A stretch of 64,000 bases of DNA, taken from CAYMPH01 sp964529415. Its GTDB lineage: Bacteria > Spirochaetota > UBA4802 > UBA5550. Shown piece after piece: positions 53,330-61,845 of the stretch; the first letter of the stretch is position 1, and the number at the start of each line of letters is the position of its first letter. Below the pieces are notes generated by a model. That model ran no database searches. It was given only the letters and a program-made list of their open reading frames with translations, and was not told where the DNA came from. Where the stretch lies: assembly GCA_964529415.1 (NCBI GenBank), contig CAZGWD010000002.1:227623-291622 (forward strand), in the 5' to 3' direction. The position numbers and the translations under genes are program-made.

Positions 53330-54649
53330 ATGAAATATAAAACCTTCTACATTGAAACATTCGGCTGCCAGATGAATAAAAACGATTCCGAGCTGATCTC
53401 TCTATCCATGCTGGAACACGGATTTACTGAAACATCAGTGGAAGAGGATGCAGACATTATAATTTTCAACGGATGCTCGGTAAGGGAAAACGCGGAGTCG
53501 CGTGCTGTTTCAAGAATCCGGTCAGTTAAGAACAGAAAAGAAAAGATTGTCGTGGCAGCAGGCTGCACAGCCCAGAGGATCGGGAAAGAAATCATTGAAA
53601 AGAAAAAAGCGACAATTGTAGTTGGACCTTATCAGGCACCGGAAGCAGGAAAAATAATTTCTGATTATATAGCAAAACGCAATTCACCGAAAATATACCT
53701 CTCCCAGGATAAAAAAGATTTTCAGGGAAGATTAAATTCCGGTATTGCGGAACATAGAAGGGAACATCCCTGGCATGCGTGGGTTACGATAACGCACGGC
53801 TGCGGGAACAACTGTACATACTGTATTGTACCTGAAGTAAGAGGAAATCTCATTTCTTTCCCGTCTTCTGAAATCATTGAATTTATAAAAACCTTAACAG
53901 GAACAGGGGTAAGGGAAATTACCCTGCTCGGGCAGAATGTAAATCAGTACGGCCAGGACCTGAATGATATTACATTTAACAGCCTGCTTGAAAAATGCAC
54001 GCGAATTGACAGCATTGAGAGAATTCATTTCATGACTTCACATCCCAGAGATTTCAGTGCTGACATTATAGACACCATTGCAGGAAATGAAAAAATTTCA
54101 AAATCAATTCATCTTCCGCTGCAGAGCGGCTCAAATAAAATTCTCGCTGCGATGAACAGAGGGTATACCATTGAAAAATATATTGAGATAACAGATATAC
54201 TGAAAAAGAAAATAAATGATTATTCCATTACAACTGATTTCATAGTAGGATTTCCAGGCGAGACCGACAGAGATTTCAGAGACACGATAGATGCAGTTAA
54301 AAAAATTCAGTTCCACGATGCGTTTATGTTTGCCTATTCGCCGAGAAGCGGAACACCCGCTGCAGCGCTTAAAGAAACACTGACCAAAGAACAAAAACAG
54401 GAAAGACTCGGCGAGCTCATTGACATACAGAGAGTGATATCACATGAAAAGCTCGTAAGCAGAATCGGCCGCATAGATGAGGCAACAGCAGAAAGAGCAA
54501 GCAGACGCTCTCCGGGAAAACTCATGGGGAAAACAAATCTTAATCACCCTGTTATATTCGAGGGAGTTGAGAGCGATATCGGGAAAAACCTGAAAATAAA
54601 AATCAACGGCGTTAAGGGCTCATCTCTTCAGGGGAGCAAAGTCCCTTGA
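53330..54649 (+). CDS. miaB: tRNA-2-methylthio-N6-dimethylallyladenosine synthase
   Basis: A radical-SAM methylthiotransferase that adds a methylthio group to i6A37 of tRNA. The 439-aa protein has the N-terminal UPF0004 domain with its three cluster cysteines (ETFGCQMN, FNGCSVRE, AAGCTAQR), the radical-SAM motif HGCGNNCTYCIVP near residue 155, and a C-terminal TRAM domain. Normal length. A short diverged copy of its 5' end and leader lies 1.5 kb upstream. The TPR/SPOR gene follows after 22 bp. Confidence 0.96.
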   Translation: MKYKTFYIETFGCQMNKNDSELISLSMLEHGFTETSVEEDADIIIFNGCSVRENAESRAVSRIRSVKNRKEKIVVAAGCTAQRIGKEIIEKKKATIVVGPYQAPEAGKIISDYIAKRNSPKIYLSQDKKDFQGRLNSGIAEHRREHPWHAWVTITHGCGNNCTYCIVPEVRGNLISFPSSEIIEFIKTLTGTGVREITLLGQNVNQYGQDLNDITFNSLLEKCTRIDSIERIHFMTSHPRDFSADIIDTIAGNEKISKSIHLPLQSGSNKILAAMNRGYTIEKYIEITDILKKKINDYSITTDFIVGFPGETDRDFRDTIDAVKKIQFHDAFMFAYSPRSGTPAAALKETLTKEQKQERLGELIDIQRVISHEKLVSRIGRIDEATAERASRRSPGKLMGKTNLNHPVIFEGVESDIGKNLKIKINGVKGSSLQGSKVP

Positions 54650-54671
54650 AAAGCACAGCTGCGCAAAAGCA

Positions 54672-55793
54672 ATGAAACCAATTATAAAAAAAATATTAAT
54701 TCTGATATTATCATTTACTGTTACCGCTTCCGCAAAAGACAAACCGGATATGGAATTATTTAATAAAATAAAAAGCTCTACAGATAAAAGGGAAACAGCT
54801 GAAAATCTTTCAGCCCGGTTTTTAAAAAATTTTCCTGACAGCGTTTATGTTCCGGACGTTAAAATGATCCTGGCTGATATCGACCCTCACCCTTCTTCTG
54901 CAGTTAAAAAATACAGGGCTGTAATTGATAAATACAAAAACTACAGTAAAAAGGATACTGCATATTTAAAAATTTCAGAGATACTGCATATTCAATCCAG
55001 ATGGGATGAGCTTTTAAAAATATCATCAGAGGCATTAAGAAAATTTCCTCAAAGCGGATACACTGTCAGCTTCAGGGTTTTTTCTGTTTTGTCTCTTCTC
55101 AATTCAGGAAGGTTCGATGAAGCAGACAGGGCATGCAGAATTTTAAATAACGAAAATCACGGGTATGAAGATTTAGCCTCGTCTCTGATTATAATGTCTT
55201 ACATAATTAAAAATGAAACCGGCCATTCAAAGGAATATTTTTCGCTATTATCGGAACTTGCAGCAGGGTTCAGCTCATCAACGAACCATCCTGTAATACT
55301 GTATCTCCTTGCCGATTATTATGAATCGAGGAAAAACTACAATAAGGCTTACAGCGCGTATTCCGATATTATTGGACTTTATCCAAAGTCTCCTGAAGCA
55401 TCCATATCCTCAGAAAGAATAAAAAAAATTCAGAAATTTAACCCGAAAAAAACAGCGTACCTTCCGGAAAATAATTATAAAGAAGATTCAACTTCAATAG
55501 ACATTAAGCCCGAGAATGAAATTGACAATTCAGATCCTGAAACATATTATTCTGTATCTGTCGGAAGTTTTTTTGATAAAAAAGAAACTCTGGAAATAAA
55601 AAAAATTACCGACAAAATTGGCGACTCGGTAACAGTTAAAGTAAAAAACGGATATATTATTTATCTTGGAAGATACTCCACACAGGATGAGGTCATTACA
55701 GCCAAGATCCGTCTTGCCGAGGAATACGGAATTAATGGAAACATAGTTCGCGTATCCGGCGGCAAAGATAAACGATATATATACGGAGAATGA
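54672..55793 (+). CDS. TPR-repeat and SPOR-domain protein
   Basis: A 373-aa exported protein (signal peptide about residues 1-21). Residues about 25-265 contain TPR-like helical pairs (for example YYESRKNYNKAYSAYSDII, with FPxSxYV-type turns). Residues about 295-365 form a SPOR domain (YYSVSVGSFFDKKETLEIK, IYLGRYSTQDEV), which in other bacteria binds denuded peptidoglycan at the septum. A role in envelope or division is inferred. It ends just before the P-repeat/DUF559 segment. Confidence 0.82.
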   Translation: MKPIIKKILILILSFTVTASAKDKPDMELFNKIKSSTDKRETAENLSARFLKNFPDSVYVPDVKMILADIDPHPSSAVKKYRAVIDKYKNYSKKDTAYLKISEILHIQSRWDELLKISSEALRKFPQSGYTVSFRVFSVLSLLNSGRFDEADRACRILNNENHGYEDLASSLIIMSYIIKNETGHSKEYFSLLSELAAGFSSSTNHPVILYLLADYYESRKNYNKAYSAYSDIIGLYPKSPEASISSERIKKIQKFNPKKTAYLPENNYKEDSTSIDIKPENEIDNSDPETYYSVSVGSFFDKKETLEIKKITDKIGDSVTVKVKNGYIIYLGRYSTQDEVITAKIRLAEEYGINGNIVRVSGGKDKRYIYGE

Positions 55794-55833
55794 AAATTAT
55801 TTACTTGATAAAAGAATCGACCGAAGGAAAATA

Positions 55834-55875
55834 CCCCCTCTACCCTGCGGGCATCTCCCCCTTGGTAAGAGGGAG
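55834..55875 (-). repeat. GC-rich palindromic repeat P, copy 2 (reverse orientation)
   Basis: CCCCCTCT and CTCCCCCTTGGTAAGAGGGAG shortened: CTCCCCCTTGGTAAGAGG. It is the reverse of the copies at 55922 and 56316 and marks the left side of the DUF559 segment. Confidence 0.75.
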
Positions 55876-55921
55876 AATCAACTTAATACAGAATTAATTG
55901 ATTAATTTTGCTCGAAAACAC

Positions 55922-55952
55922 TTTCCCCCTTACCAAGGGGGATGAAAGGGGG
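55922..55952 (+). repeat. GC-rich palindromic repeat P, copy 3
   Basis: TTTCCCCCTTACCAAGGGGG followed by ATGAAAGGGGG. It sits immediately before the GTG start of the DUF559 gene, whose ribosome binding site (AAAGGGGG) is part of the repeat. Confidence 0.8.
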
Positions 55953-55958
55953 TTTTTG

Positions 55959-56366
55959 GTGACTCTAGTTTACAATAGAAAGACCGAAAAAGAAAAACGT
56001 AGAATTTTAAGAAATGACATGACAATTGCAGAAAATACTATCTGGCTGGAATTAAAGGAAAAAAAATTTAATGGAATAAAGTTCAGAAGGCAATTCAGTA
56101 TAGGCCCATATATTGCAGATTTTTATTCACCAAAAATGAAACTTGTAATTGAAATAGACGGCAGTTCACATTCTGAAATTGATGCTATAGAATATGATGA
56201 AGTAAGAAATAAATATATTGAGTCATTAGGAATAACAATCATCCGTTTCAAAAATTATGATGTTATGAATAACATGGAAACAGTACTTGATATATTAAAA
56301 CAAAAGATTCAAAGTCTCCCCCCTTACCAAGGGGGGACGGAAGGGGGGTATGACAATAGATTCTAA
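55959..56366 (+). CDS. DUF559 endonuclease-like protein (Vsr/restriction-like fold)
   Basis: A 135-aa protein with the DUF559 pattern: NRKTEKEKRRILRNDMTIAE at the start (an N-terminal basic helix), GIKFRRQFSIGPYIADFY, then VIEIDGSSH with catalytic Asp and the lysine-bearing strand before it. The PD-(D/E)xK fold suggests a DNA endonuclease. GTG at 55959 is chosen as start: AAAGGGGG lies 6 bp upstream. A TTG 51 bp earlier would make the repeat itself coding. The C-terminal QSLPPYQGGTEGG is encoded by repeat P copy 4. Its stop lies within the first codons of mutS. Confidence 0.8.
   Translation: MTLVYNRKTEKEKRRILRNDMTIAENTIWLELKEKKFNGIKFRRQFSIGPYIADFYSPKMKLVIEIDGSSHSEIDAIEYDEVRNKYIESLGITIIRFKNYDVMNNMETVLDILKQKIQSLPPYQGGTEGGYDNRF
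56316..56348 (+). repeat. GC-rich palindromic repeat P, copy 4
   Basis: CTCCCCCCTTACCAAGGGGG followed by GACGGAAGGGGGG. It ends the DUF559 segment and abuts the mutS start codon; its GGAAGG could act as the mutS ribosome binding site. Confidence 0.8.
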
Positions 56367-58932
56367 AATGACACCGATGATGAAACAGTACTTTGAGATT
56401 AAAAAGAATCATCAGAGCGAAATACTGTTTTTCAGAATGGGCGACTTCTACGAAATGTTTTTTGAGGATGCTGTAATTGCATCCAAGATACTCGACATTG
56501 CGTTAACGTCGCGTCAGAATGATGTTCCCATGTGCGGAATTCCATATCATGCTGCAGAAAGCTATCTTGTGAGACTCATCAAGGCCGGAAAGCGCGTTGC
56601 TATCTGCGAGCAGCTTGAAACCGTTCCTACAACCGGAACTATTGTAAGAAGAGAAGTTGTAAGGATAATCACACCCGGCACTGTTGTTGAATCAAACATG
56701 CTCCAGGGAGATGACAATAATTTTCTTGCATCAATTATAATTACTGCAGATGAAATCGGCCTTGCGTTTGTTGACATATCAACCGGGGATTTTTTCATCA
56801 TATCCGGCAAAAAATCCATTGATGTTTTCCGCGGGGAAATATCGCGCTTCAACCCGGGTGAAGCAGTTCTGCATACCGACTCCCCTGATGAGGATATTTT
56901 CATAGAATATATTAAACTGAAAAATATTCCAATATACAGAATCAACGACTGGCTATACGACAGAAATTATATGGAAAAAGTTATTCTCGGAGCATACGGG
57001 ATTAATAATATAAAAGGCCTTGGCCTTACGAGCGATATTGAAATTGTTACTGCAGGAGCTGCTCTTCAGTATCTCATTGAAACGCAGAAAAAAACACTAA
57101 GCCATATCAAATATCCGAAAAAAATTTCAACTGCAGACAGGATGATCCTTGATGATGCAGCCATAAGCAGCCTTGAGATTACATCAAACCAGCAGGATGG
57201 ATCCAGAAACAGAACGATTTTTTCCATTCTCAATAAAACGAAAACACCAATGGGAAGACGCGCTCTTGAACGGAACCTGCTCGAGCCTCTTTTAAATCAG
57301 AATGAAATTGAAAAAAGGCTCGAACTTGTGCAGTATTTTTTTGAGTTCCACAGTTTTACCGGACAGATTCAGGAAAGATTAGACGGCATCTATGATCTGG
57401 AAAGACTCATATCCAGATTCACAATCAACAAGCCTATGCCGAGAAATTTTATAGCATTGAAAAATTCCATTAATGAATCTCTCAAAATAAAACAGCTCCT
57501 GTTAAACCAGCCAGTTGATAATCTTCATTTAATTGCAGAAAAAATTCCGGATATCAGCAGCCTTGCTGAATATATTGAAAAAGCTGTGGATGATGATCCG
57601 GCAATCAGCCCGGAAAACGGCAGGGTTATAAGAGCCGGTTTTAATCCTGATCTTGACAGACTCTATGAATTAAAGGAAAACGCAAATGCCTGGATTTTAA
57701 AATATCAGGAAACTGAAAAAATACGCCTGAACATCCCCACACTTAAAGTTAAATACAATAAAATAATCGGATATTATATTGAGATCACTAAAGCCCAGAG
57801 CGCGGGAATTCCGGCTGACTACTACAGAAAACAGACTCTGCTCGGAGCTGAAAGATATACAACAGATAAGCTCAGGGAATTTGAAACTGATGTTCTGTCA
57901 TCATCGGAAAAAATCATATCTCTTGAAAAAAAAGAAATAGAAAATATCCGCATTGAAATTCTGAAAAACAGGGAAGCGCTTCAGCTTGCCGCATCTGGTG
58001 TAGCTGAAACCGACTTCCTATGCTCGCTTGCATCATCAGCAATAGAAAATAAATTCATACGCCCTGTTTTTACAAATGACGGATCAACCAGAATTACAGA
58101 CGGACGCCACCCTGTTGTAGAAAAATATTATACTAAAGAAATATTTATTCCAAACGACATTTACTTTGATTCAGAAAAAAGCCTCATTAAAATTATCACA
58201 GGTCCGAACATGTCCGGCAAATCAACCTATATCAGAATGGCTGCTGTAATTCAGCTCATGGCGCAGGTTGGTTCATTTGTTCCGGCATCATCAGCTGAAA
58301 TTTCAATTGTGGACAGAATATTCACCAGGATAGGCGCATCAGACAATATCTCCAGAGGTGAATCAACTTTTCTTGTTGAGATGAATGAGACAGCAGGCAT
58401 ACTTAACGGAGCAACTGATAGAAGCCTTATAATCATGGACGAGATCGGCAGAGGCACAAGCACGTATGACGGTCTTTCCATTGCCTGGGCTATAGTTGAA
58501 TATATTCTGAGATATTTAAAAGCAAAAACCATGTTTGCAACACACTACCACGAACTTACACAGCTTGGAGACAAGCAGGGAATAGAAAATTACAATGTTG
58601 CGGTTAAAGAAAATATCGGCAGTGTTGAATTTCTTCATAAAGTCTCAAAGGGATCAGCAGATAAATCATACGGCATACATGTTGCAAAGCTTGCAGGTAT
58701 TCCGAAACAGGTAACCTCAAGAGCTGAAAAAATTCTTGAAAAACTGGAGAAAGGGAAAAGAAATGCAGATACTCCATCTGACGATGACAATACAAGAGCA
58801 GATGAACAGCTTGAAATTTTTAATGCTTCAAATCATCTGGTAATTCAGGCAATAAAAAATATTGATATTGAAAAAATTACTCCTGTAGATGCGCTTAATG
58901 AACTCTATAGATTAAAAAAAATTGCGGAATGA
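56350..58932 (+). CDS. mutS: DNA mismatch repair protein MutS
   Basis: Mismatch-recognition ATPase of 860 aa, normal length. The mismatch-binding domain has the Phe-x-Glu motif in FFRMGDFYEMFFEDA (residues about 27-41; GDFYEMF). The ATPase domain (about 590-800) has Walker A GPNMSGKSTYIRM, MDEIGRGTSTYDG and FATHYHEL, followed by the C-terminal tail. ATG at 56350 is chosen because GGAAGG precedes it; the ATG at 56368 (MTPMMKQYFEIK) matches the usual family start and lies just after the DUF559 stop. No mutL is in the window. It overlaps the next gene by 4 bp. Confidence 0.96.
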   Translation: MTIDSKMTPMMKQYFEIKKNHQSEILFFRMGDFYEMFFEDAVIASKILDIALTSRQNDVPMCGIPYHAAESYLVRLIKAGKRVAICEQLETVPTTGTIVRREVVRIITPGTVVESNMLQGDDNNFLASIIITADEIGLAFVDISTGDFFIISGKKSIDVFRGEISRFNPGEAVLHTDSPDEDIFIEYIKLKNIPIYRINDWLYDRNYMEKVILGAYGINNIKGLGLTSDIEIVTAGAALQYLIETQKKTLSHIKYPKKISTADRMILDDAAISSLEITSNQQDGSRNRTIFSILNKTKTPMGRRALERNLLEPLLNQNEIEKRLELVQYFFEFHSFTGQIQERLDGIYDLERLISRFTINKPMPRNFIALKNSINESLKIKQLLLNQPVDNLHLIAEKIPDISSLAEYIEKAVDDDPAISPENGRVIRAGFNPDLDRLYELKENANAWILKYQETEKIRLNIPTLKVKYNKIIGYYIEITKAQSAGIPADYYRKQTLLGAERYTTDKLREFETDVLSSSEKIISLEKKEIENIRIEILKNREALQLAASGVAETDFLCSLASSAIENKFIRPVFTNDGSTRITDGRHPVVEKYYTKEIFIPNDIYFDSEKSLIKIITGPNMSGKSTYIRMAAVIQLMAQVGSFVPASSAEISIVDRIFTRIGASDNISRGESTFLVEMNETAGILNGATDRSLIIMDEIGRGTSTYDGLSIAWAIVEYILRYLKAKTMFATHYHELTQLGDKQGIENYNVAVKENIGSVEFLHKVSKGSADKSYGIHVAKLAGIPKQVTSRAEKILEKLEKGKRNADTPSDDDNTRADEQLEIFNASNHLVIQAIKNIDIEKITPVDALNELYRLKKIAE

Positions 58933-59330
58933 ATATCATGCGTGAAAAAATATTTCCTGACCTTATAATCAATGCTGTGCCATATCTGCCTGCATTATAT
59001 TATATTGAAATAATTTATGCCATGTTTGCATTGTTCATGAGTGCAGGAAAATTTCCCGGAATCATTATAGGATTTTTATTCGGAATTCTTCTTTCAGTTC
59101 ATATTGTTTTTTTATATTTCAGGAAAAATTTCTCAAGAATCATCCAGCTTATACTGCTGGACATACATGCTGCATATTCAGGTGCTTTTATAATTAATTT
59201 TATTGCAAGCGGAATGAATTTCAATACTGCAACGAGCCTGCTTTTTTCATTCAGACTGCTTATGCTTATAATAGAAGTACCGATGATTTTTTATCTGTCT
59301 TCTGATAGGGTTAAAAGAATGTACGTATAA
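58929..59330 (+). CDS. Small multi-pass membrane protein
   Basis: A 133-aa protein with four hydrophobic segments (about residues 15-38, 45-62, 70-95 and 105-122) and basic ends. ATG overlaps the mutS stop, so it is translationally coupled. No family recognised. Confidence 0.75.
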   Translation: MNIMREKIFPDLIINAVPYLPALYYIEIIYAMFALFMSAGKFPGIIIGFLFGILLSVHIVFLYFRKNFSRIIQLILLDIHAAYSGAFIINFIASGMNFNTATSLLFSFRLLMLIIEVPMIFYLSSDRVKRMYV

Positions 59331-59379
59331 AAAAAGTCCACACACAGAGGATCACTACTACTAACTACATTTTCTTTCA

Positions 59380-59560
59380 AGGCAAAGTAAAAAGTTTTAA
59401 AAAATATGGGAAAATCTTTATTGCACTTGAAAGGGTGATAAGCACCTTGAATGGAAGGTATAGCATACTCTCAAGAAGGACTGCTTTTGCGGAAAAGCAG
59501 CCCTCCTTGAGAATCCACCCGAAAGCCGCTGCTCATTGCCGCAGGGGCTAAGTGCCTTCA
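59380..59560 (+). repeat. R1 5' end joined to repeat R2, copy 1
   Basis: The left end (GGCAAAGTAAAAAGTTT) matches the beginning of R1 copies F and G, then the sequence switches to R2. A 38-bp R2 stretch starting TAGCATACTCTCAAG at 59461 reappears at 63962 with one mismatch. It contains a stem pairing CTCAAG...AGG with CCTTGAG and GCTTTT with AAAAGC (59470-59511). Confidence 0.65.
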
Positions 59561-59627
59561 TCTGCTATAAAATTCTTTCTTTTCTTATTATATTTTTTCT
59601 AAATGCTGTTTGAAAACATCAACTATT

Positions 59628-59664
59628 CAGCCGGTTGGAAAAGCACCGGCTGGTTTATCTTTTC
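59628..59664 (+). terminator. Hairpin with T-rich tail
   Basis: CAGCCGGT and ACCGGCTG form an 8-bp stem around a 9-nt loop, followed by GTTTATCTTTTC. Probably a terminator, but it sits in repeat-rich DNA and no gene ends just before it. Confidence 0.5.
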
Positions 59665-59669
59665 TTTCA

Positions 59670-59775
59670 AGGAAACTGTGATACCAAAGTAAAAAGTTTT
59701 TCACATGACCCTGCTGTTAAAAGACAGATTGAAGCTCATAGGAAGCTAAAAACAAGTAAAATTATTGACTCGCCG
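59670..59775 (+). repeat. R1 repeat, copy F (about 106 bp)
   Basis: Starts GGAAACTG, contains AAAAGTTTTTCACATG, CCTGCTGTTAAAAGACAGATTG (shared as AAAAGACAGATTGAA with copy G) and ends TTATTGACTCGCC. It is most similar to copy G at 61509. Confidence 0.65.
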
Positions 59776-59856
59776 TCCTCTAACGTTAATTAAATTTTTA
59801 TTCTTGATTTATTACACAAATATCATTAATATGTATTTAGCAAATTTACTTTATCA

Positions 59857-60042
59857 TTGAAAGGAAAGCTTCTTTCCATTGCAATCGGAGACAATAAGAT
59901 TGGTTTACCGAAATCAGTTGATTTTGAGAACTCCAGTGGTTTTATCCTCCATCTAGTATGGATGCTTACACAGGAGCTGGATGGTACATTAAATATTGTG
60001 CGTGGAAAAGGGACAAAATTTTTACATACTTTTCCATTGTAA
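59857..60042 (+). pseudogene. Fragment of a histidine kinase ATPase domain
   Basis: About 60 codons matching the C-terminal end of a HisKA_2/HWE-type sensor kinase: SIAIGDNKIGLPKS (G1-like; the usual DNGIGLP has an altered residue), VWMLTQELDGTLNI and GKGTKFLHTFPL (final strand). The dimerisation, N-box and input regions are absent upstream, where the sequence is non-coding repeat. It is a 5'-truncated remnant. Confidence 0.7.
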
Positions 60043-60090
60043 TAATTTACTTTTTCTTACAGGGTAACATAAATAATATACAGGTTTTTT

Positions 60091-61287
60091 ATGAACACTT
60101 TAATGATATCCAGATTAAAATTAAGCCAGGAAGCATTAAGAGGAGAAACAGTATTAATTACCGGTGCAGGTGGTGGAATCGGTTACGAGGCAGCACGAGC
60201 TTTGCTATGGTTGGGCGCAAATATTATAATTGCTGAAATCAATACAAACACCGGTTCGAAAGCTGCCGAAACCCTCGGAATAGAATTCGAAACTGAACGT
60301 GTATGTTTCATTCAATCAGATGTGGGAGATGAAGATAGCGTAATTAATCTTCACAAAGAGGCATTACGGCGCTTTGGCAAGGTAGATGCTGTTCTTAATA
60401 ATGCAACTATCGCAGTGCTCGGCACAGTTGTAGAACTGCCTATAGACAAGTGGGATTTCAGCTATCGTGTGAACCTGAGAGGGCCTGTTTTATTGGCTCG
60501 TGCTTTCCTGCCAGACATGATCAAACGACAGCATGGAACTTTCGTGTGCGTTTCATCCACCGGCACGGCTTATTTAGGCGGTTATGAAACTTTCAAGGCA
60601 GCTCAAGTCCATCTGTCAAATACTCTCGATGCAGAACTGGAAGGCACTGGAGTATATGCTTACACAATTGGTCCCGGACTGGTTCAAACAGAAACTGCAT
60701 TGAAAGCAATTGAACAGCTCGCTCCGCTGATGGGATTATCTGTCGGGGAATTTCTAAATATAAATAATAAATTCATATTATCTCCGGAAGAGGCTGGTGT
60801 CGGCTTTGCCCTGTCCATATTATACGCTGAAAGATTCAAAGGAATGGAGATATCATCTATACAGGCAATTAAAGCAGCAGATATTTCTTTCGGAAGCAGC
60901 GAAGCGGCATCGACCAAAATAAATCCCAAAAAACGCAAGCAGGCAAAAGACTTATGCGCTTGTGTTCGCAGAACCCTGCAGGAGCAATATGACGGCTGGA
61001 AGCAGAGATCGCTTTTTGAGAGGCAATGGGTGATACGCGATTTCAGGAAGACTGCAGGGATGAGCGCGGAAGAATGGTTGGGAGAACTTGATAGACTGGA
61101 AACCAGTCTCCAGAGTGATGGGGAAATACTCTGCCCGCCACTTGAAAAGTTAACAGGTTATTATAATCATCTTGCCGAACTTGCCAAGGGATATGAGAAA
61201 AATGCGGAAAAACTACAGGAGAATTTAAAGCATGTTTACAGATGGCGTGATGAAGCAGACATACTGGCAAAACTGCTTGAAAAATAA
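60091..61287 (+). CDS. SDR-family oxidoreductase with C-terminal helical extension
   Basis: A 398-aa protein. Residues about 15-265 form an SDR: cofactor loop TGAGGGIGYEAAR, NNATIAVLG (NNAG-like), SSTGTAYLGGYETFKAAQ with the Y-x3-K pair, GPGLVQTET. Residues about 275-398 are a charged helical extension with no family I recognise. The surrounding repeats and gene fragments suggest a mobile or rearranged neighbourhood. Substrate unknown. Confidence 0.85.
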   Translation: MNTLMISRLKLSQEALRGETVLITGAGGGIGYEAARALLWLGANIIIAEINTNTGSKAAETLGIEFETERVCFIQSDVGDEDSVINLHKEALRRFGKVDAVLNNATIAVLGTVVELPIDKWDFSYRVNLRGPVLLARAFLPDMIKRQHGTFVCVSSTGTAYLGGYETFKAAQVHLSNTLDAELEGTGVYAYTIGPGLVQTETALKAIEQLAPLMGLSVGEFLNINNKFILSPEEAGVGFALSILYAERFKGMEISSIQAIKAADISFGSSEAASTKINPKKRKQAKDLCACVRRTLQEQYDGWKQRSLFERQWVIRDFRKTAGMSAEEWLGELDRLETSLQSDGEILCPPLEKLTGYYNHLAELAKGYEKNAEKLQENLKHVYRWRDEADILAKLLEK

Positions 61288-61340
61288 TTTGATGGCTTTA
61301 AATTTCAAAAAAACATAACTGTTTTTAATCAGAAGAATAT

Positions 61341-61490
61341 ATGCAGAAAAAGAAAATCACAATAATTGGTGCAAATATATCTGGTTTGTCCAGAGGATGC
61401 TACGCGCATATAAACGGATTTGAATCCAGCATTTATGAAATGCACAGTATACCAGACGGCCTATGTATAACATGGATAAGAGTGTTTTAG
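61341..61490 (+). pseudogene. N-terminal fragment of a CrtI/phytoene-desaturase-like FAD oxidoreductase
   Basis: A 49-codon frame starting KKKITIIGANISGLSRGCYA and continuing NGFESSIYEMHSIPDGLC, which matches the FAD-binding N-terminus of phytoene-dehydrogenase-like proteins. Dinucleotide-loop glycines are partly changed (GANISGLS for GAGIAGLS) and the frame stops after about 49 residues, directly before R1 copy G. It is a truncated remnant. Confidence 0.75.
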
Positions 61491-61508
61491 AATTTTCTTT
61501 TCTTTCCA

Positions 61509-61612
61509 GGAATTTTCGGCAAGAAAGCAAAAAGTTTTTCACATGCCTCTGCTGCTAAAAGACAGATTGAATTTCATCAGAAGCTACAAATCAGTTAAAT
61601 TCTTGAGTTCCC
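61509..61612 (+). repeat. R1 repeat, copy G (about 104 bp)
   Basis: Starts GGAATTTTCGG and shares AAAAAGTTTTTCACATG, TAAAAGACAGATTGAA and TTAAATTCTTGAG with copy F and the family. Lies 18 bp after the CrtI-like fragment. Confidence 0.65.
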
Positions 61613-61646
61613 GTCTGATATCAGCAAATGATTATTAAATTTTGCG

Positions 61647-61685
61647 CCCTGCTTTTTATCGATAATAAGCAGGGTGATTTTTTAT
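61647..61685 (+). terminator. Intrinsic terminator
   Basis: CCCTGCTT (61647-61654) and AAGCAGGG (61667-61674) form an 8-bp stem followed by TGATTTTTTAT. Confidence 0.75.
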
Positions 61686-61845
61686 ATCGCTATTTCTTAA
61701 AATGACAAATATACAAAAAATTTAGTTGCTTTTCAGCTGCTGATAAGATTCAGCTTGACTCCTGCAGGAACAAAATTATTTATTGACGCAATATTAAACT
61801 GCGATAAGTTTTATACAGATATAATATTTTTAACTGGGTGTACCT

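Noticed and set aside
55908..55958. TTG-initiated extension of the DUF559 protein
   Set aside because: It would translate repeat P copy 3; the GTG at 55959 with AAAGGGGG upstream fits the family start.
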